In this document: one piece after another, positions 32,241 to 40,631 of the stretch
Layout: every line of letters begins with the position of its first letter
Numbering within the stretch: position 1 is the stretch's first letter
From: Pontibacillus salipaludis
GTDB taxonomy: Bacteria > Bacillota > Bacilli > Bacillales > BH030062
Length of the DNA: 64,000 nt
Reading direction: 5' to 3'
NCBI RefSeq assembly: GCF_014642405.1
Contig: NZ_BMIN01000003.1
Coordinates: forward strand, 124,001 to 188,000
Made by a program: the position numbers and the translations under genes
The notes under the pieces: generated by a model
The model's database searches: none
Told to the model about the DNA's origin: nothing
What the model saw: the letters and a program-made list of their open reading frames with translations, nothing else

Positions 32241-32507
32241 ATGAGTTCCATGGATAAAACAATGAAATTCAATTTTCCAGAAGAACCGTTTGATGAAAAT
32301 GTGAAAGAGGTTTTGCTTTCGGTTCATGAAGCTCTAAGGGAAAAAGGGTATAACCCGATCAATCAGATCGTGGGATATTTATTATCCGGGGATCCTGCTT
32401 ACATTCCTCGTCACAAAGATGCTCGGAATTTAATTCGCAAGATGGAACGCGATGAATTGATCGAAGAACTAGTGAAATTCTATCTAGAACAACAACAAGA
32501 GGGTTAA
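32241..32507 (+). CDS. IreB-family regulatory phosphoprotein (DUF965)
   Basis: An 88-residue protein, 267 bp, with the family phrase [14 protein letters not shown]. In Enterococcus IreB is phosphorylated by the IreK kinase and limits cephalosporin resistance; B. subtilis YrzL is the counterpart at this place. GAGGTGATT precedes the ATG. ruvX follows with a 1-base gap and the DUF1292 gene soon after. This alaS-ireB-ruvX-DUF1292 order is conserved in Firmicutes. Confidence 0.92.
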   Translation: MSSMDKTMKFNFPEEPFDENVKEVLLSVHEALREKGYNPINQIVGYLLSGDPAYIPRHKDARNLIRKMERDELIEELVKFYLEQQQEG

Positions 32508-32508
32508 C

Positions 32509-32928
32509 ATGAAAACAATTGCTTTAGATGTAGGAGAAAAAACAATAGGACTCGCAGTAAGTGATGCTTTTGGCTGGACAGCGCAAGGGTTAACAACCCT
32601 TCGCTGGACAGAAGGTGAGTATGAAGATGCCTTTAAAAAACTAGAACCATACATGAAAGAACATGAAGTGAGTAAACTAGTTATTGGACTTCCGAAAAAC
32701 ATGAATGGTACGATTGGGCCAAGAGGTGAAGCTTCTCAAGTCTTCGCAGAAAAGTCAGAAGCTTACTTCAACGTTCCAGCGGTTTTATGGGACGAGCGAC
32801 TAACTACAATGGCAGCAGAACGCGTGTTGCTAGATGCAGATGTTAGTCGTAGTAAACGAAAAAAAGTCATTGATAAAATGGCTGCTGTAATGATTTTACA
32901 AAGTTATTTAGATGCTAATTCAAATTGA
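32509..32928 (+). CDS. ruvX: Putative pre-16S rRNA nuclease / Holliday junction resolvase-like RuvX (YqgF)
   Basis: A 139-residue RNase H-fold protein. The N-terminal active-site strand [15 protein letters not shown] carries the catalytic aspartate; [14 protein letters not shown] and WDERLTT supply the other conserved acidic positions. YqgF trims the 5' end of 16S rRNA in E. coli and is essential in many bacteria. It follows ireB by one base, so the genes are one operon. Confidence 0.95.
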   Translation: MKTIALDVGEKTIGLAVSDAFGWTAQGLTTLRWTEGEYEDAFKKLEPYMKEHEVSKLVIGLPKNMNGTIGPRGEASQVFAEKSEAYFNVPAVLWDERLTTMAAERVLLDADVSRSKRKKVIDKMAAVMILQSYLDANSN

Positions 32929-32937
32929 GGTGTTACG

Positions 32938-33222
32938 ATGAGTTTAGAAGAAAAAGAGCGAATTATTATTCCAGATGAAAACGGTGAAGAACATTTATTT
33001 GAAGTACTATTCAGCTTCGATGTAGACCAAACAGGTCACTCTTATATCGCCGTGGTTCCAGCAGAGCAACAAGAATCAGACGATGAAGTTGAAGTATTTG
33101 CTTTCCGTTACCAAGAAAAAGAAAACGACGACGATGACCTAGCTCTATACCAGATCGAATCTGACGAAGAGTGGGAAATGGTTGAAGAAGTACTAAACAC
33201 ACTAGTAGACGAACAAGAATAA
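32938..33222 (+). CDS. DUF1292 family acidic protein (YrzB-like)
   Basis: A 94-residue, strongly acidic protein (many D/E; for example EKENDDDDLALYQIESDEEW). The core LFEVLFSFDVDQTGHSYIAVV is typical of DUF1292. Function is unknown; it always sits after ruvX in related genomes. GAGGTG lies before the ATG. A terminator follows the stop codon. Confidence 0.92.
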   Translation: MSLEEKERIIIPDENGEEHLFEVLFSFDVDQTGHSYIAVVPAEQQESDDEVEVFAFRYQEKENDDDDLALYQIESDEEWEMVEEVLNTLVDEQE

Positions 33223-33224
33223 CA

Positions 33225-33256
33225 AAAAAGAGGCCCCCACAAGGGCCTCTTTTTTA
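33225..33256 (+). terminator. Intrinsic terminator after the DUF1292 gene
   Basis: AAAAAGAGGCCC-CCACAA-GGGCCTCTTTTT. Confidence 0.94.
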
Positions 33257-33292
33257 TGTCCAATATGAGGCCGGGATATTTTAGTAAGGATA

Positions 33293-33352
33293 GGACCGTT
33301 ACTTTTATTAAATGTTAGGTGTCTAGGGAACGACTCGCTTTTCGGGGCTGCA
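33293..33352 (-). repeat. Half palindromic element (reverse), truncated
   Basis: GGACCGTTACTTTTATT ... GTGTCTAGGGAACGACTCGCTTTTC matches the left half of copy 5 (37175 onward) almost base for base, then stops at 33352, where a fragment of the second repeat family begins. It lies 37 bases past a terminator and precedes the complete forward copy 4. Confidence 0.85.
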
Positions 33353-33417
33353 CACGACGTGGGCGTTCGAAGTTGTCACAGGGTGGGCGGCTTTGGTGGA
33401 AATCTCACTTTCTTTTC
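33353..33417. repeat. Fragment of second repeat family, copy B2
   Basis: GTGGGCGTTCGAAGTTGTC (33359-33377) matches the GTGGGGGCGTTCGAYGTTGGC motif seen at about 5294 and 63852. The downstream GGCTTTGGTGGAAATCTCACTTTC is a weaker match. It appears to have replaced the right half of the truncated element at 33293. Confidence 0.6.
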
Positions 33418-33590
33418 GTCCGTTCATCTAATTAACGTCAGGGCAGGCTTGGGGACTGCGAGACTCCCGCGGGAGAAGGAGCCTAGGGGAGACCCCGCAG
33501 AGAGCGTAGCGATTGAGGAGGCTTCCCAGCTCCCCGCAGGAAAGCGAGTTGTCCCCAAGCCTGCCCTTGCTCTTATAAACGTAACGGCCT
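33418..33590 (+). repeat. Palindromic intergenic element, copy 4 (forward)
   Basis: Left terminus GTCCGTT and right terminus GTAACGGCCT. Outer arm GGGCAGGCTTGGGGA (33441-33455) / TCCCCAAGCCTGCCC (33552-33566) is perfect and differs from other copies. Inner GCGGG/CCCGC and GGGGAG/CTTCCC (one G-T). No gene is supported between 33223 and 33727. Confidence 0.92.
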
Positions 33591-33727
33591 CAAACACTAT
33601 AAAATGTCTCAACTTCAAGTTTTCTGAATACGACAAAATAAATATCAAAAGATGTAAATTTTCAGCAAATGATAGAAACATAAAGGGGAATTATAGTATA
33701 ATATAGCGGATGGAAGGAGGAAATGTC

Positions 33728-34846
33728 ATGTCTTCGTCGAATCATGATGATCCAATGAAAGATAACCAAACCAAGCGTAGTGCGGAAGCGAAAACTGTTC
33801 GTAAAATCGTAGCCATCGTACTCGCTGTAGTTATAACGGTAATAGCTGTTGTTGGGATTACGGGGTATGTCTACATAAGCTCCGCTTTAGAACCGGTAGA
33901 CCCAGATGACACGACAAAAGAAAAGGTAGAAATTCCAATAGGTTCTTCCGTGTCACAAATTGCTTCCATTTTAGAAGAACAAAATGTGATTAAGGATAGC
34001 CGTGTGTTTCGATTCTATGTGAAGTTTAAAAACGAATCAGGATTCCAAGCAGGTGAATATTCCTTCACCCAAGCTATGACGCTTGAGGATCTCATTGAAG
34101 CATTAAAGACAGGTAAAGTGGTAAAAGATCCTTTATTAACGGTAACCATTCCAGAAGGAAAAACGGTTGAACAAATTGCTGATATTTATTCCAAAAAGAC
34201 GAGTATAAAAAAAGAAGAATTTATGAAGCAAGTGAATGATCCTGAGTATATTGAATCGTTAATTGATAAACATCCATCTATTCTAACGGAAGCGATTCTA
34301 GATCCTGAGATCAGAACGCCTCTGGAAGGATATTTATTTGCAGCAACCTATGATTTCTATGAAGAAGATCCTTCGGTAAAGGCAATAGTAGAGAAAATGA
34401 TTAATAAAACAGAAAAGGTTCTCGAACCTTATATCGCTAATATGAAAGAACGTGAATTAACCGTTCATGAAGGGGTTACAATGGCTTCCTTGGTAGAAAA
34501 TGAAGCCAAGACCAAAAAAGATCGCCAAAAAATTGCGGAAGTGTTCTATAACCGTTTAGAAGAAGGGATGCCTCTTCAAACAGATCCAACGGTGTTGTAT
34601 GCATTAGGCGAACATAAAGATCGAGTATTGTACGAAGATTTAGAAGTGGAATCACCTTATAACACCTATCACGTAAAAGACTTGCCAATTGGGCCGATTT
34701 CGAACTTTGCAGAAAATGCAGTTGAAGCCACCGTAAACCCATTGGATTCAAACAATTTATATTTCTTAGCATCTTCAGATGGTACGATTTACTATTCTGA
34801 AACGTTAGAAGAGCATAACAAAAAGAAAAATAAATACATTAATTAA
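33728..34846 (+). CDS. mltG: Endolytic transglycosylase MltG
   Basis: A 372-residue membrane-anchored YceG-like enzyme that cuts nascent peptidoglycan strands. A cytoplasmic N-terminus of about 25 residues, one transmembrane segment (about 27-50), a LysM-like region (VEIPIGSSVSQIASILEEQN), and the YceG domain follow. The catalytic glutamate lies in SLVENEAKTKKDR, with PLQTDPTVLYALG further on. I chose ATG 33728 since AAGGAGG is 7 bases upstream. A TATAAT at 33697-33702 could be the -10 box of its own promoter, but I see no good -35. B. subtilis yrrL is the counterpart. Confidence 0.94.
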   Translation: MSSSNHDDPMKDNQTKRSAEAKTVRKIVAIVLAVVITVIAVVGITGYVYISSALEPVDPDDTTKEKVEIPIGSSVSQIASILEEQNVIKDSRVFRFYVKFKNESGFQAGEYSFTQAMTLEDLIEALKTGKVVKDPLLTVTIPEGKTVEQIADIYSKKTSIKKEEFMKQVNDPEYIESLIDKHPSILTEAILDPEIRTPLEGYLFAATYDFYEEDPSVKAIVEKMINKTEKVLEPYIANMKERELTVHEGVTMASLVENEAKTKKDRQKIAEVFYNRLEEGMPLQTDPTVLYALGEHKDRVLYEDLEVESPYNTYHVKDLPIGPISNFAENAVEATVNPLDSNNLYFLASSDGTIYYSETLEEHNKKKNKYIN

Positions 34847-34851
34847 GATTT

Positions 34852-34895
34852 GTAGGAATGTGAGGGGAAAACCTCTCGCATTTCCTACTTTTTTT
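34852..34895 (+). terminator. Intrinsic terminator after mltG
   Basis: GTAGGAATGTGAGGGG pairs with CCTCTCGCATTTCCTAC (minor mismatches), followed by TTTTTTT. Confidence 0.9.
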
Positions 34896-34966
34896 ATGCT
34901 AAAATAAGAGGGTTGTGACAAACCAGGAATATATGATTTAATTCTATGTTAAGGGGGGAAAGAGGT

Positions 34967-35605
34967 ATGATCGATCCAAAATTAGAACACTATTTGATGC
35001 AAACTATTGACCAAAGAGAAGAAGACATTGTGGCAATAGAATCTTATGCAACCGAGAATCATGTACCGATTATGGAACCCTTAGGTATAGAATTTTTGCA
35101 GCAAATGATTCGAATTAAACAACCTAAACGAATATTAGAGATCGGTGCAGCAATTGGATATTCTGCTATTCAAATGGCGAAGAGTTATCCAGATTGTGAA
35201 GTTGTATCTATTGAGAGAGATGAACAAAGATATAACGAAGCTGTTCGCAATATAAATAAACTAGGTTTAGAAAATCGTGTCCATGTATTATTTGGAGATG
35301 CTTTTGATTTAGCAGATAGTTTGAAAGCAAAAGGGCCATTTGATGTATTGTTTATCGATGCAGCTAAAGGGCAATATCAAAGGTTCTTCGAGTTATTTAC
35401 GACTGAACTAGAACCAAACGGTATGGTAATTTCTGACAATGTACTATTTAAAGGCTTTGTTGCAGATGATCCAGATGATGGTTCTAATATTGCAAAAATT
35501 GCTCGTAAAATACGAACCTATAATGAATGGCTCGTCCAGCATCCAGATTATCAAACCACAATAGTTCCAGTTGGAGATGGAGTAGCTATTAGTGTAAAGA
35601 AATAG
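34967..35605 (+). CDS. trmR: tRNA 5-hydroxyuridine methyltransferase TrmR (O-methyltransferase family)
   Basis: A 212-residue SAM-dependent O-methyltransferase. SAM motif I is ILEIGAAIGYSAI; VLFIDAAKGQY and SDNVLFKGFV are the metal-binding catechol-OMT-like motifs. In B. subtilis YrrM (TrmR) makes 5-methoxyuridine from 5-hydroxyuridine at tRNA position 34. I chose ATG 34967 because AAGGGGGG and AGAGGT lie upstream with suitable spacing; an upstream ATG at 34946 is less likely. The partner hydroxylation genes usually next door (peptidase U32 family) are absent; udk follows directly. Confidence 0.88.
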   Translation: MIDPKLEHYLMQTIDQREEDIVAIESYATENHVPIMEPLGIEFLQQMIRIKQPKRILEIGAAIGYSAIQMAKSYPDCEVVSIERDEQRYNEAVRNINKLGLENRVHVLFGDAFDLADSLKAKGPFDVLFIDAAKGQYQRFFELFTTELEPNGMVISDNVLFKGFVADDPDDGSNIAKIARKIRTYNEWLVQHPDYQTTIVPVGDGVAISVKK

Positions 35606-35752
35606 AGATAGAGAAATAAGAGGTACTTCTAGTGATATAAATATTGAGCATAATGATGAACAGTTAATGAGCTCAGTATGAAAGGTGATAGGAACTAGAT
35701 CATTCTATTGCCTCGAAACATAATCGTACGAACAATCGAAAGGAGAAGCAGC

Positions 35753-36385
35753 ATGAGTGATAAGCCCGTAGTCATAGGTGTTGCTGGTGGAACTGGATCA
35801 GGGAAGACAACCGTTACCCGTTCTATTATTCAGCAGTTCACCGACAAAACAATCTTGATGATGGAACAAGATTATTATTATAAAGATCAAAGCCATTTAC
35901 CGTTTGAGGAACGTCTGAAAACCAATTACGACCATCCACTCGCTTTCGATAACGATTTATTAATCGAGCATGTAAAAAAGCTCATTCAAAAAGAATCTGT
36001 AGAAAAGCCGGTGTATGATTACAAAATCCATACACGTTCAGACGAAGTTATTCCAGTTGATTCTAAAGATGTTATCATCTTAGAGGGAATTATGGTTCTT
36101 GAGGATCCACGTCTTCGTGATTTAATGGATATAAAAGTTTTTGTTGATACAGATGCAGATGTGCGTATTGTTCGCCGTCTTTTGCGTGATATTAAAGAGA
36201 GAGGCAGAACAATTGACTCGGTTATTGAGCAGTACATTAACGTTGTACGACCTATGCATCTTCAATTTGTAGAGCCAACGAAACGGTATGCAGATATCAT
36301 CATCCCCGAGGGTGGACAAAACCATGTTGCAATCGACTTAATGGCCTCTAAAATCAAGACCATTATCCAAGAAAAGGGAAATTAG
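35753..36385 (+). CDS. udk: Uridine kinase
   Basis: A 210-residue P-loop kinase that phosphorylates uridine and cytidine in pyrimidine salvage. Walker A is [13 protein letters not shown] at residues 8-20. [13 protein letters not shown] and [11 protein letters not shown] are the substrate-site motifs. I chose ATG 35753 because AAAGGAG lies 7 bases upstream; the frame is open further back but without a ribosome site. It is separated from greA by a terminator-like hairpin. Confidence 0.97.
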   Translation: MSDKPVVIGVAGGTGSGKTTVTRSIIQQFTDKTILMMEQDYYYKDQSHLPFEERLKTNYDHPLAFDNDLLIEHVKKLIQKESVEKPVYDYKIHTRSDEVIPVDSKDVIILEGIMVLEDPRLRDLMDIKVFVDTDADVRIVRRLLRDIKERGRTIDSVIEQYINVVRPMHLQFVEPTKRYADIIIPEGGQNHVAIDLMASKIKTIIQEKGN

Positions 36386-36489
36386 AGCATAAATAGATAA
36401 AATTGTTGAAAACGGATTAAAAATCTGCCATGATATGTGGTAGTAGTTCTAGAACGCCAATTTCTTTTATAAAATAATAACGTTTAGTT

Positions 36490-36519
36490 TGAGCGCACAG
36501 CTATTGTGCCGCTCATTTT
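36490..36519 (+). terminator. Terminator-like hairpin between udk and greA
   Basis: TGAGCGCACA and TGTGCCGCTCA (one bulge) followed by TTTTTA. Confidence 0.8.
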
Positions 36520-36570
36520 TATATAAGGATTTGGGTATTTCTTTTGTATTGTATGAAGGAGTGATTGAAG

Positions 36571-37047
36571 ATGTCTGAAGAAAAAAGCTATTATATGACC
36601 GAAGAAGGATTGCAGAAGTTAGAGGACGAACTGAAGTATTTGAAAACAGAAAAGCGTCAAGAAGTTGTGGAACGAATCAAGATTGCTCGTGGATTCGGGG
36701 ACCTTTCCGAAAACTCAGAGTATGACGCTGCTAAAGATGAGCAAGCATTTGTGGAATCTCGTATTTCCCAAGTGGAAAATATGATACGTAATGCAGAAAT
36801 CATCGAAAGCGATGCTGGAAATAGTGACGAGGTTTCACTTGGTAAATCTGTCACATTCCAAGAACTTCCTGACGGTGATGAAGAAACATATACGATTGTC
36901 GGAAGTGCAGAAGCTGACCCGTTTGAAGGAAAAATCTCAAACGACTCCCCGATGGCTAAGAGTCTTTTAGGACATACCATTGGAGAAAAAGTTACAGTCG
37001 CTACACCTGGTGGCGAAATCAACGTTAAGATTATTAGTGTTGAATAG
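36571..37047 (+). CDS. greA: Transcription elongation factor GreA
   Basis: A 158-residue GreA that makes RNA polymerase cleave backtracked transcripts. The N-terminal coiled coil has the acidic tip phrase [16 protein letters not shown]. The C-terminal FKBP-like domain includes [23 protein letters not shown] lies 9 bases before ATG 36571. The udk-greA order matches B. subtilis. A terminator follows. Confidence 0.98.
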   Translation: MSEEKSYYMTEEGLQKLEDELKYLKTEKRQEVVERIKIARGFGDLSENSEYDAAKDEQAFVESRISQVENMIRNAEIIESDAGNSDEVSLGKSVTFQELPDGDEETYTIVGSAEADPFEGKISNDSPMAKSLLGHTIGEKVTVATPGGEINVKIISVE

Positions 37048-37062
37048 TAAATAAAGACAGAC

Positions 37063-37098
37063 AAGCCCATCGGAGTCCCTCTCCAATGGGCTTTTTTA
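37063..37098 (+). terminator. Intrinsic terminator after greA
   Basis: AAGCCCATCGGAG pairs with CTCCAATGGGCTT (one mismatch), followed by TTTTT. Confidence 0.92.
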
Positions 37099-37174
37099 TG
37101 TTGTTATTCTTTAATCGTGTACAAGATAGAGGAGGATTGTTAAACACTCAAAACTGAGGCATTTTATTGTGTGT

Positions 37175-37351
37175 GGGGCCGTTACGTTTATTGAGTGTTA
37201 GGGGTGTCTAGGGAACGACTCGCTTTCCGCGGGCGAGCTGTCGAGCCTCCTCGTTCGCTTGCGCTCTCTGTGGGGTCTCGTCGACCTCTTTCTCCCGCAG
37301 GAGTCTCCCCGTTCCCCAGACACCCCTAATCAGAAGTTGTATAACGTCCCC
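37175..37351 (-). repeat. Palindromic intergenic element, copy 5 (reverse)
   Basis: Terminal repeats GGGGCCGTTA / TAACGTCCCC (one mismatch). Outer arm GGGGTGTCTAGGGAACG / CGTTCCCCAGACACCCC (one mismatch). Read on the minus strand the inner stems are GCGGG/CCCGC and GTCGA/TCGAC. It lies 77 bases past the greA terminator and is followed by forward copy 6. Confidence 0.92.
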
Positions 37352-37404
37352 TCAGCTGGATCATAGTGGTGCTTCAACAATCTGCCCCCTTATCCTTATG
37401 TAGC

Positions 37405-37586
37405 ATGCTTCCGTTCCCTCAATATATGGCAAAGGTGGTTCGGGAAATTGCGAGACTCCTGCGGCAGTAGGAGCCTAGGGAAGACCCCACAGAGAGCGAA
37501 AGCGAACGAGGAGGCTTCCCAGCTCGCCGCGGAAAGCGAGTGATTTACCGTACCACCTTATTCTCAATTTGAGCAAACGGAAGCAT
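37405..37586 (+). repeat. Palindromic intergenic element, copy 6 (forward)
   Basis: Perfect 11-bp terminal repeat ATGCTTCCGTT / AACGGAAGCAT. Outer arm AAGGTGGTTCGGGAAAT / ATTTACCGTACCACCTT (two mismatches). Inner stems GCGGC/GCCGC and GGGAAG/CTTCCC. No gene is supported between 37048 and 37668. Confidence 0.92.
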
Positions 37587-37668
37587 TCTCTCAACTTCAA
37601 ATCTTCCTTATAAGGGGAGGTTTAGTGCGTCATTAGACTGGAGATAATGATGCGTGAGGTGACGCGTT

Positions 37669-39381
37669 GTGAAGGTGAAGCGAACGATAGTTGTAGCCAT
37701 AAGTTTAATTATTTTATTTAGCGTACTTTTATATAGATTAGCTGACATACAATTACTCTCAACAGAGCAGTTCGGTAAGAAAGATGTAAATTTATTAGAA
37801 GCAAGTGTAGAACAACGTACGCAGTCTGTTCTTCTCCATAATGGGAGGGGAAGCTTCCTGGATCATAATGGAGTTTCAGTGACGAATCCTCCTCAATTAG
37901 ACGTTGTATTTTTTCCGTTTCTTAAGGATATAGATGTTCCGATTGAAGAGGTAGCGGCACTAGTGAATGAACCTTCTTGGAAATTGGAGCAATGGATTAC
38001 TCAGAGTGAAGAGCCTTTTTATGTGTCAGATCAACTAGGTCGCACATTAACTGAAAAGGAATATGAAGGCTTTCAAGATCTTAATTTTCCGGGAATGATT
38101 TCAGTGAATAGGGCGAGGCCAGGAGACCCTGAAGTGGCAACACACTTTTTAGGGGTTGTAAGAGGTAAAGGGGCGTCGGGGTTAGAGGAGACATTTGAAG
38201 AATTCTTGTCGTCTAAAGATGAAGAAAAGTTATTATATCATGTAGATGGAAAAGGGGATCCTTTGTTTGGACTAAATGTAAACTATTTAGGACAACAAGA
38301 TCCGTATTATCCTGTTCAGGTTAAAACGACCCTTGATCTTGGTCTCCAGCAAAAAGCTGAAGCATTAATTGATGCTTCAGGAATGGAGGAGGGGGGATTA
38401 GTGTTAATGGATATAGAATCAAGAAATGTTCTCACTATGGTTAGCCGTCCCCAATTGGATTCAAATGACCCGAATAGATATGAAAATCATATGATAAAAA
38501 GTTATTCTCCTGGTTCTGTATTTAAAACAGTAGTCGCTGCTGCTGCCATTGAGCACCCTAACGTAAACATACGAGAGACATATAATTGTAATTTAAGTAT
38601 AAACGAAGGGAAAGAGCCAAGTCGTTCACTCGGTTTTTTAACATTTGAAGAAAGCTTTGCGCAAAGTTGTAATTACACGTTTGCTAAGATTGCCAATGAA
38701 ATGATGTCTCAAGATGAAGATGTGCTTGAGAATTATGCCACTAAGCTTGGTATAACAGATTTTGTGGGTTGGAAGGGAGACCTATTCCGCCTCAAGGATT
38801 TTAAGCAATTTGGGCGTGAAGATCGCAATCAAATATGGGGAGCTGACCCACAGAAAAGGGTACCACTAGCTATTTCACAAACGGCTATTGGTCAATTAGA
38901 TGTTAAGATGAGTCCTTTATCTATGACGAATATGATGGCGACGATTGCATCTGATGGGATTAAGAAGGAAGTACGTGGCGTGACGGATATTCTGTATAAG
39001 AACGGGTCAGAGTTTATCGAATTTCCTGAACATAAGGATTTGGATAATCGTCTTTCCTCATATAGTGCTCTAAAGCTACAAGAATTGTTGCAACAAGTGC
39101 CTACTGCACAAGGAACAGCCAGTAGTTTACAAGGGTTGAACATAGCAGGAAAATCAGGTACCGCCGAAGTGGAAAATGAGGATGGCATGAAGAAACAGAT
39201 TTTTCATCATTGGTTTGCAGGGTATTTTCCTTACGATCAACCAAAGTACGCCATGGTTGTGGTTACACTGAATTCCAAAAAAGCAGAGCCTACCTATTCA
39301 GTATATAAAGACATGGTTTCCTATATATATGAGCAAGAAAATAAGGAAGAAATGAAAAGAAGGGACCCAGCTTTTGAGTAG
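37669..39381 (+). CDS. pbpI: Class B penicillin-binding protein (PbpI/YrrR-like)
   Basis: A 570-residue transpeptidase that cross-links peptidoglycan. One N-terminal transmembrane segment (about residues 5-24), a dimerisation domain (about 50-190), and the transpeptidase domain. Active-site motifs are SVFK in SPGSVFKTVV, SCN in SCNYTFAKI, and KSGT in AGKSGTAEVEN. The GTG at 37669 follows GTGAGGTGA with 6-base spacing. The place between greA and yrrS matches B. subtilis pbpI. The closest functional relatives are sporulation or division PBPs; the exact role is unclear. Confidence 0.93.
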   Translation: MKVKRTIVVAISLIILFSVLLYRLADIQLLSTEQFGKKDVNLLEASVEQRTQSVLLHNGRGSFLDHNGVSVTNPPQLDVVFFPFLKDIDVPIEEVAALVNEPSWKLEQWITQSEEPFYVSDQLGRTLTEKEYEGFQDLNFPGMISVNRARPGDPEVATHFLGVVRGKGASGLEETFEEFLSSKDEEKLLYHVDGKGDPLFGLNVNYLGQQDPYYPVQVKTTLDLGLQQKAEALIDASGMEEGGLVLMDIESRNVLTMVSRPQLDSNDPNRYENHMIKSYSPGSVFKTVVAAAAIEHPNVNIRETYNCNLSINEGKEPSRSLGFLTFEESFAQSCNYTFAKIANEMMSQDEDVLENYATKLGITDFVGWKGDLFRLKDFKQFGREDRNQIWGADPQKRVPLAISQTAIGQLDVKMSPLSMTNMMATIASDGIKKEVRGVTDILYKNGSEFIEFPEHKDLDNRLSSYSALKLQELLQQVPTAQGTASSLQGLNIAGKSGTAEVENEDGMKKQIFHHWFAGYFPYDQPKYAMVVVTLNSKKAEPTYSVYKDMVSYIYEQENKEEMKRRDPAFE

Positions 39382-39391
39382 GGTCCCTTCA
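39359..39391 (-). terminator. Hairpin between pbpI and the KTSC-like gene
   Basis: GAAGGGACCC and GGGTCCCTTC flank the pbpI stop region. On the minus strand the stem is followed by TTTTCATTTCTT, so it suits the KTSC-like gene better; on the plus strand no T-run follows. Confidence 0.6.
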
Positions 39392-39631
39392 GGCGTGCAA
39401 TGGGGTTGCATAGAAAGAGATGCAATAGTGTGATACCAAGATATTTCGTATAAATGCTTCTTTCTCTAAACTGATAATAAATTCAAACACAACCTTTTCT
39501 TCCACATCGTATACTTCCATCGTAAACCCGTTAAGGAAGTAGATGCATAAACGTTTCTCTTCTTTACAGTATCCGATTTTGCTGAAATGAGATAAATTCC
39601 AAGCTTTCTTGTTAAAGTTAGTCACGTTCAT
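39389..39631 (-). CDS. Small KTSC-domain-like protein, function unknown
   Basis: An 80-residue protein beginning MNVTNFNKKAWNL. The strand pattern FSKIGYCKEEKRLCIYFLNGF resembles the KTSC fold (I-x-x-I-G-Y-D ... L-x-I-x-F-x-N-G), but the hallmark K-T-S-C is not seen. Function is unknown. I chose ATG 39631 because AAGGTGGTG lies 6 bases upstream; a longer frame reaches 39679 without a ribosome site. It is inserted, in reverse, between pbpI and yrrS, which are adjacent in B. subtilis. Confidence 0.62.
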   Translation of the reverse strand: MNVTNFNKKAWNLSHFSKIGYCKEEKRLCIYFLNGFTMEVYDVEEKVVFEFIISLEKEAFIRNILVSHYCISFYATPLHA

Positions 39632-39753
39632 TTGGTCCACCACCTTATTATCTATTCTTTTAATCATTATATTAGACAAAAGACCATCTATTCCTCCAAT
39701 TCATCAAAATTAGTAAACAATCGACAAAAAACACAAAACCTTTCTTAGGAATC

Positions 39754-39782
39754 TTGGTTCTATCCATTTTGCATAGTATAAT
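39754..39782 (+). promoter_or_regulatory. Sigma-A promoter for yrrS
   Basis: TTGGTT (39754-39759), 17-base spacer, TATAAT (39777-39782), 20 bases before the yrrS ATG. Confidence 0.8.
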
Positions 39783-39802
39783 GAATCAAAGGGGGAAGAA
39801 GA

Positions 39803-40576
39803 ATGAGTCGAGTGAATCTTTATGAAAAGAAACGTAAGAATACGAAGTTAGTGACAGGCTTTAGTACTTTGGCCTTGGTATTTGTAGTCTTATTGATTGG
39901 GATAATTGTGTGGCCATTTGGAGGCAATGAGGCAAAGGAAGATGGCAAGCAGGTAAATATGAATTCTGCTAGTCCAAATGATGAAGCGGGTCAAACGGAT
40001 TCTGATAAGGAAGACAAAGAGCAGGAAGGCAACAAAGAAGAGGCTACTCAAACAACTCAGGATTCACCTTCTGACAAAGAAGAAACTTCAAAAGATGAGC
40101 AACCATCAGATGTGGAAGAAGATCGTTCAGATTCAGATTCAGATTCAGATTCAGAATCAGGCTCAGAAGAGGAATCTGAAGAACAAGAAGGAACAGAGAA
40201 ACAAACCGTAGATTCTGACGAGTACATAGATATTCCTTCGGTTACTAAAGAAGATAATGTTATTGAAGTGTATCAAGATAAATGGAAAGCGATTCAGACG
40301 GAACAAGAAGGTAAACATGTAGCTACCTTTGATGATACGACTCAAGACTGGAATGAAATGGTGGAGTCAATTTACCTGGGTTCTGGGCTTTCAAAGGATA
40401 ATTCTACTCTATGGAGGGTACACAATGGTGGAGATAATCAAACAGCTGTAGCCACGATCTCTGATAAAGCTGATAAAAAGACTTACCGAGTGTATACAGC
40501 ATGGGTAGAAGGAAAAGGATGGAAACCCATGAAGGTAGAAGTCATAAAAGAAAATAAATATAAGTCTCAGTCTTAG
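39803..40576 (+). CDS. yrrS: YrrS-like membrane-anchored protein (DUF1510)
   Basis: A 257-residue protein. A basic N-terminus and one transmembrane segment (about residues 20-40) are followed by a long acidic low-complexity region with a run of SD repeats (DSDSDSDSES), then a globular C-terminal DUF1510 domain (about 145-257). B. subtilis YrrS is found beside pbpI and interacts with wall/division proteins. AAAGGGGGAAG precedes the ATG. The SD-rich linker probably keeps the domain away from the membrane and varies freely between species. Confidence 0.88.
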   Translation: MSRVNLYEKKRKNTKLVTGFSTLALVFVVLLIGIIVWPFGGNEAKEDGKQVNMNSASPNDEAGQTDSDKEDKEQEGNKEEATQTTQDSPSDKEETSKDEQPSDVEEDRSDSDSDSDSESGSEEESEEQEGTEKQTVDSDEYIDIPSVTKEDNVIEVYQDKWKAIQTEQEGKHVATFDDTTQDWNEMVESIYLGSGLSKDNSTLWRVHNGGDNQTAVATISDKADKKTYRVYTAWVEGKGWKPMKVEVIKENKYKSQS

Positions 40577-40631
40577 AACGAGTAGAAAGTATCGAAAAAA
40601 GACGGTTTAGGATATAAAGGGAGAGATAGAA

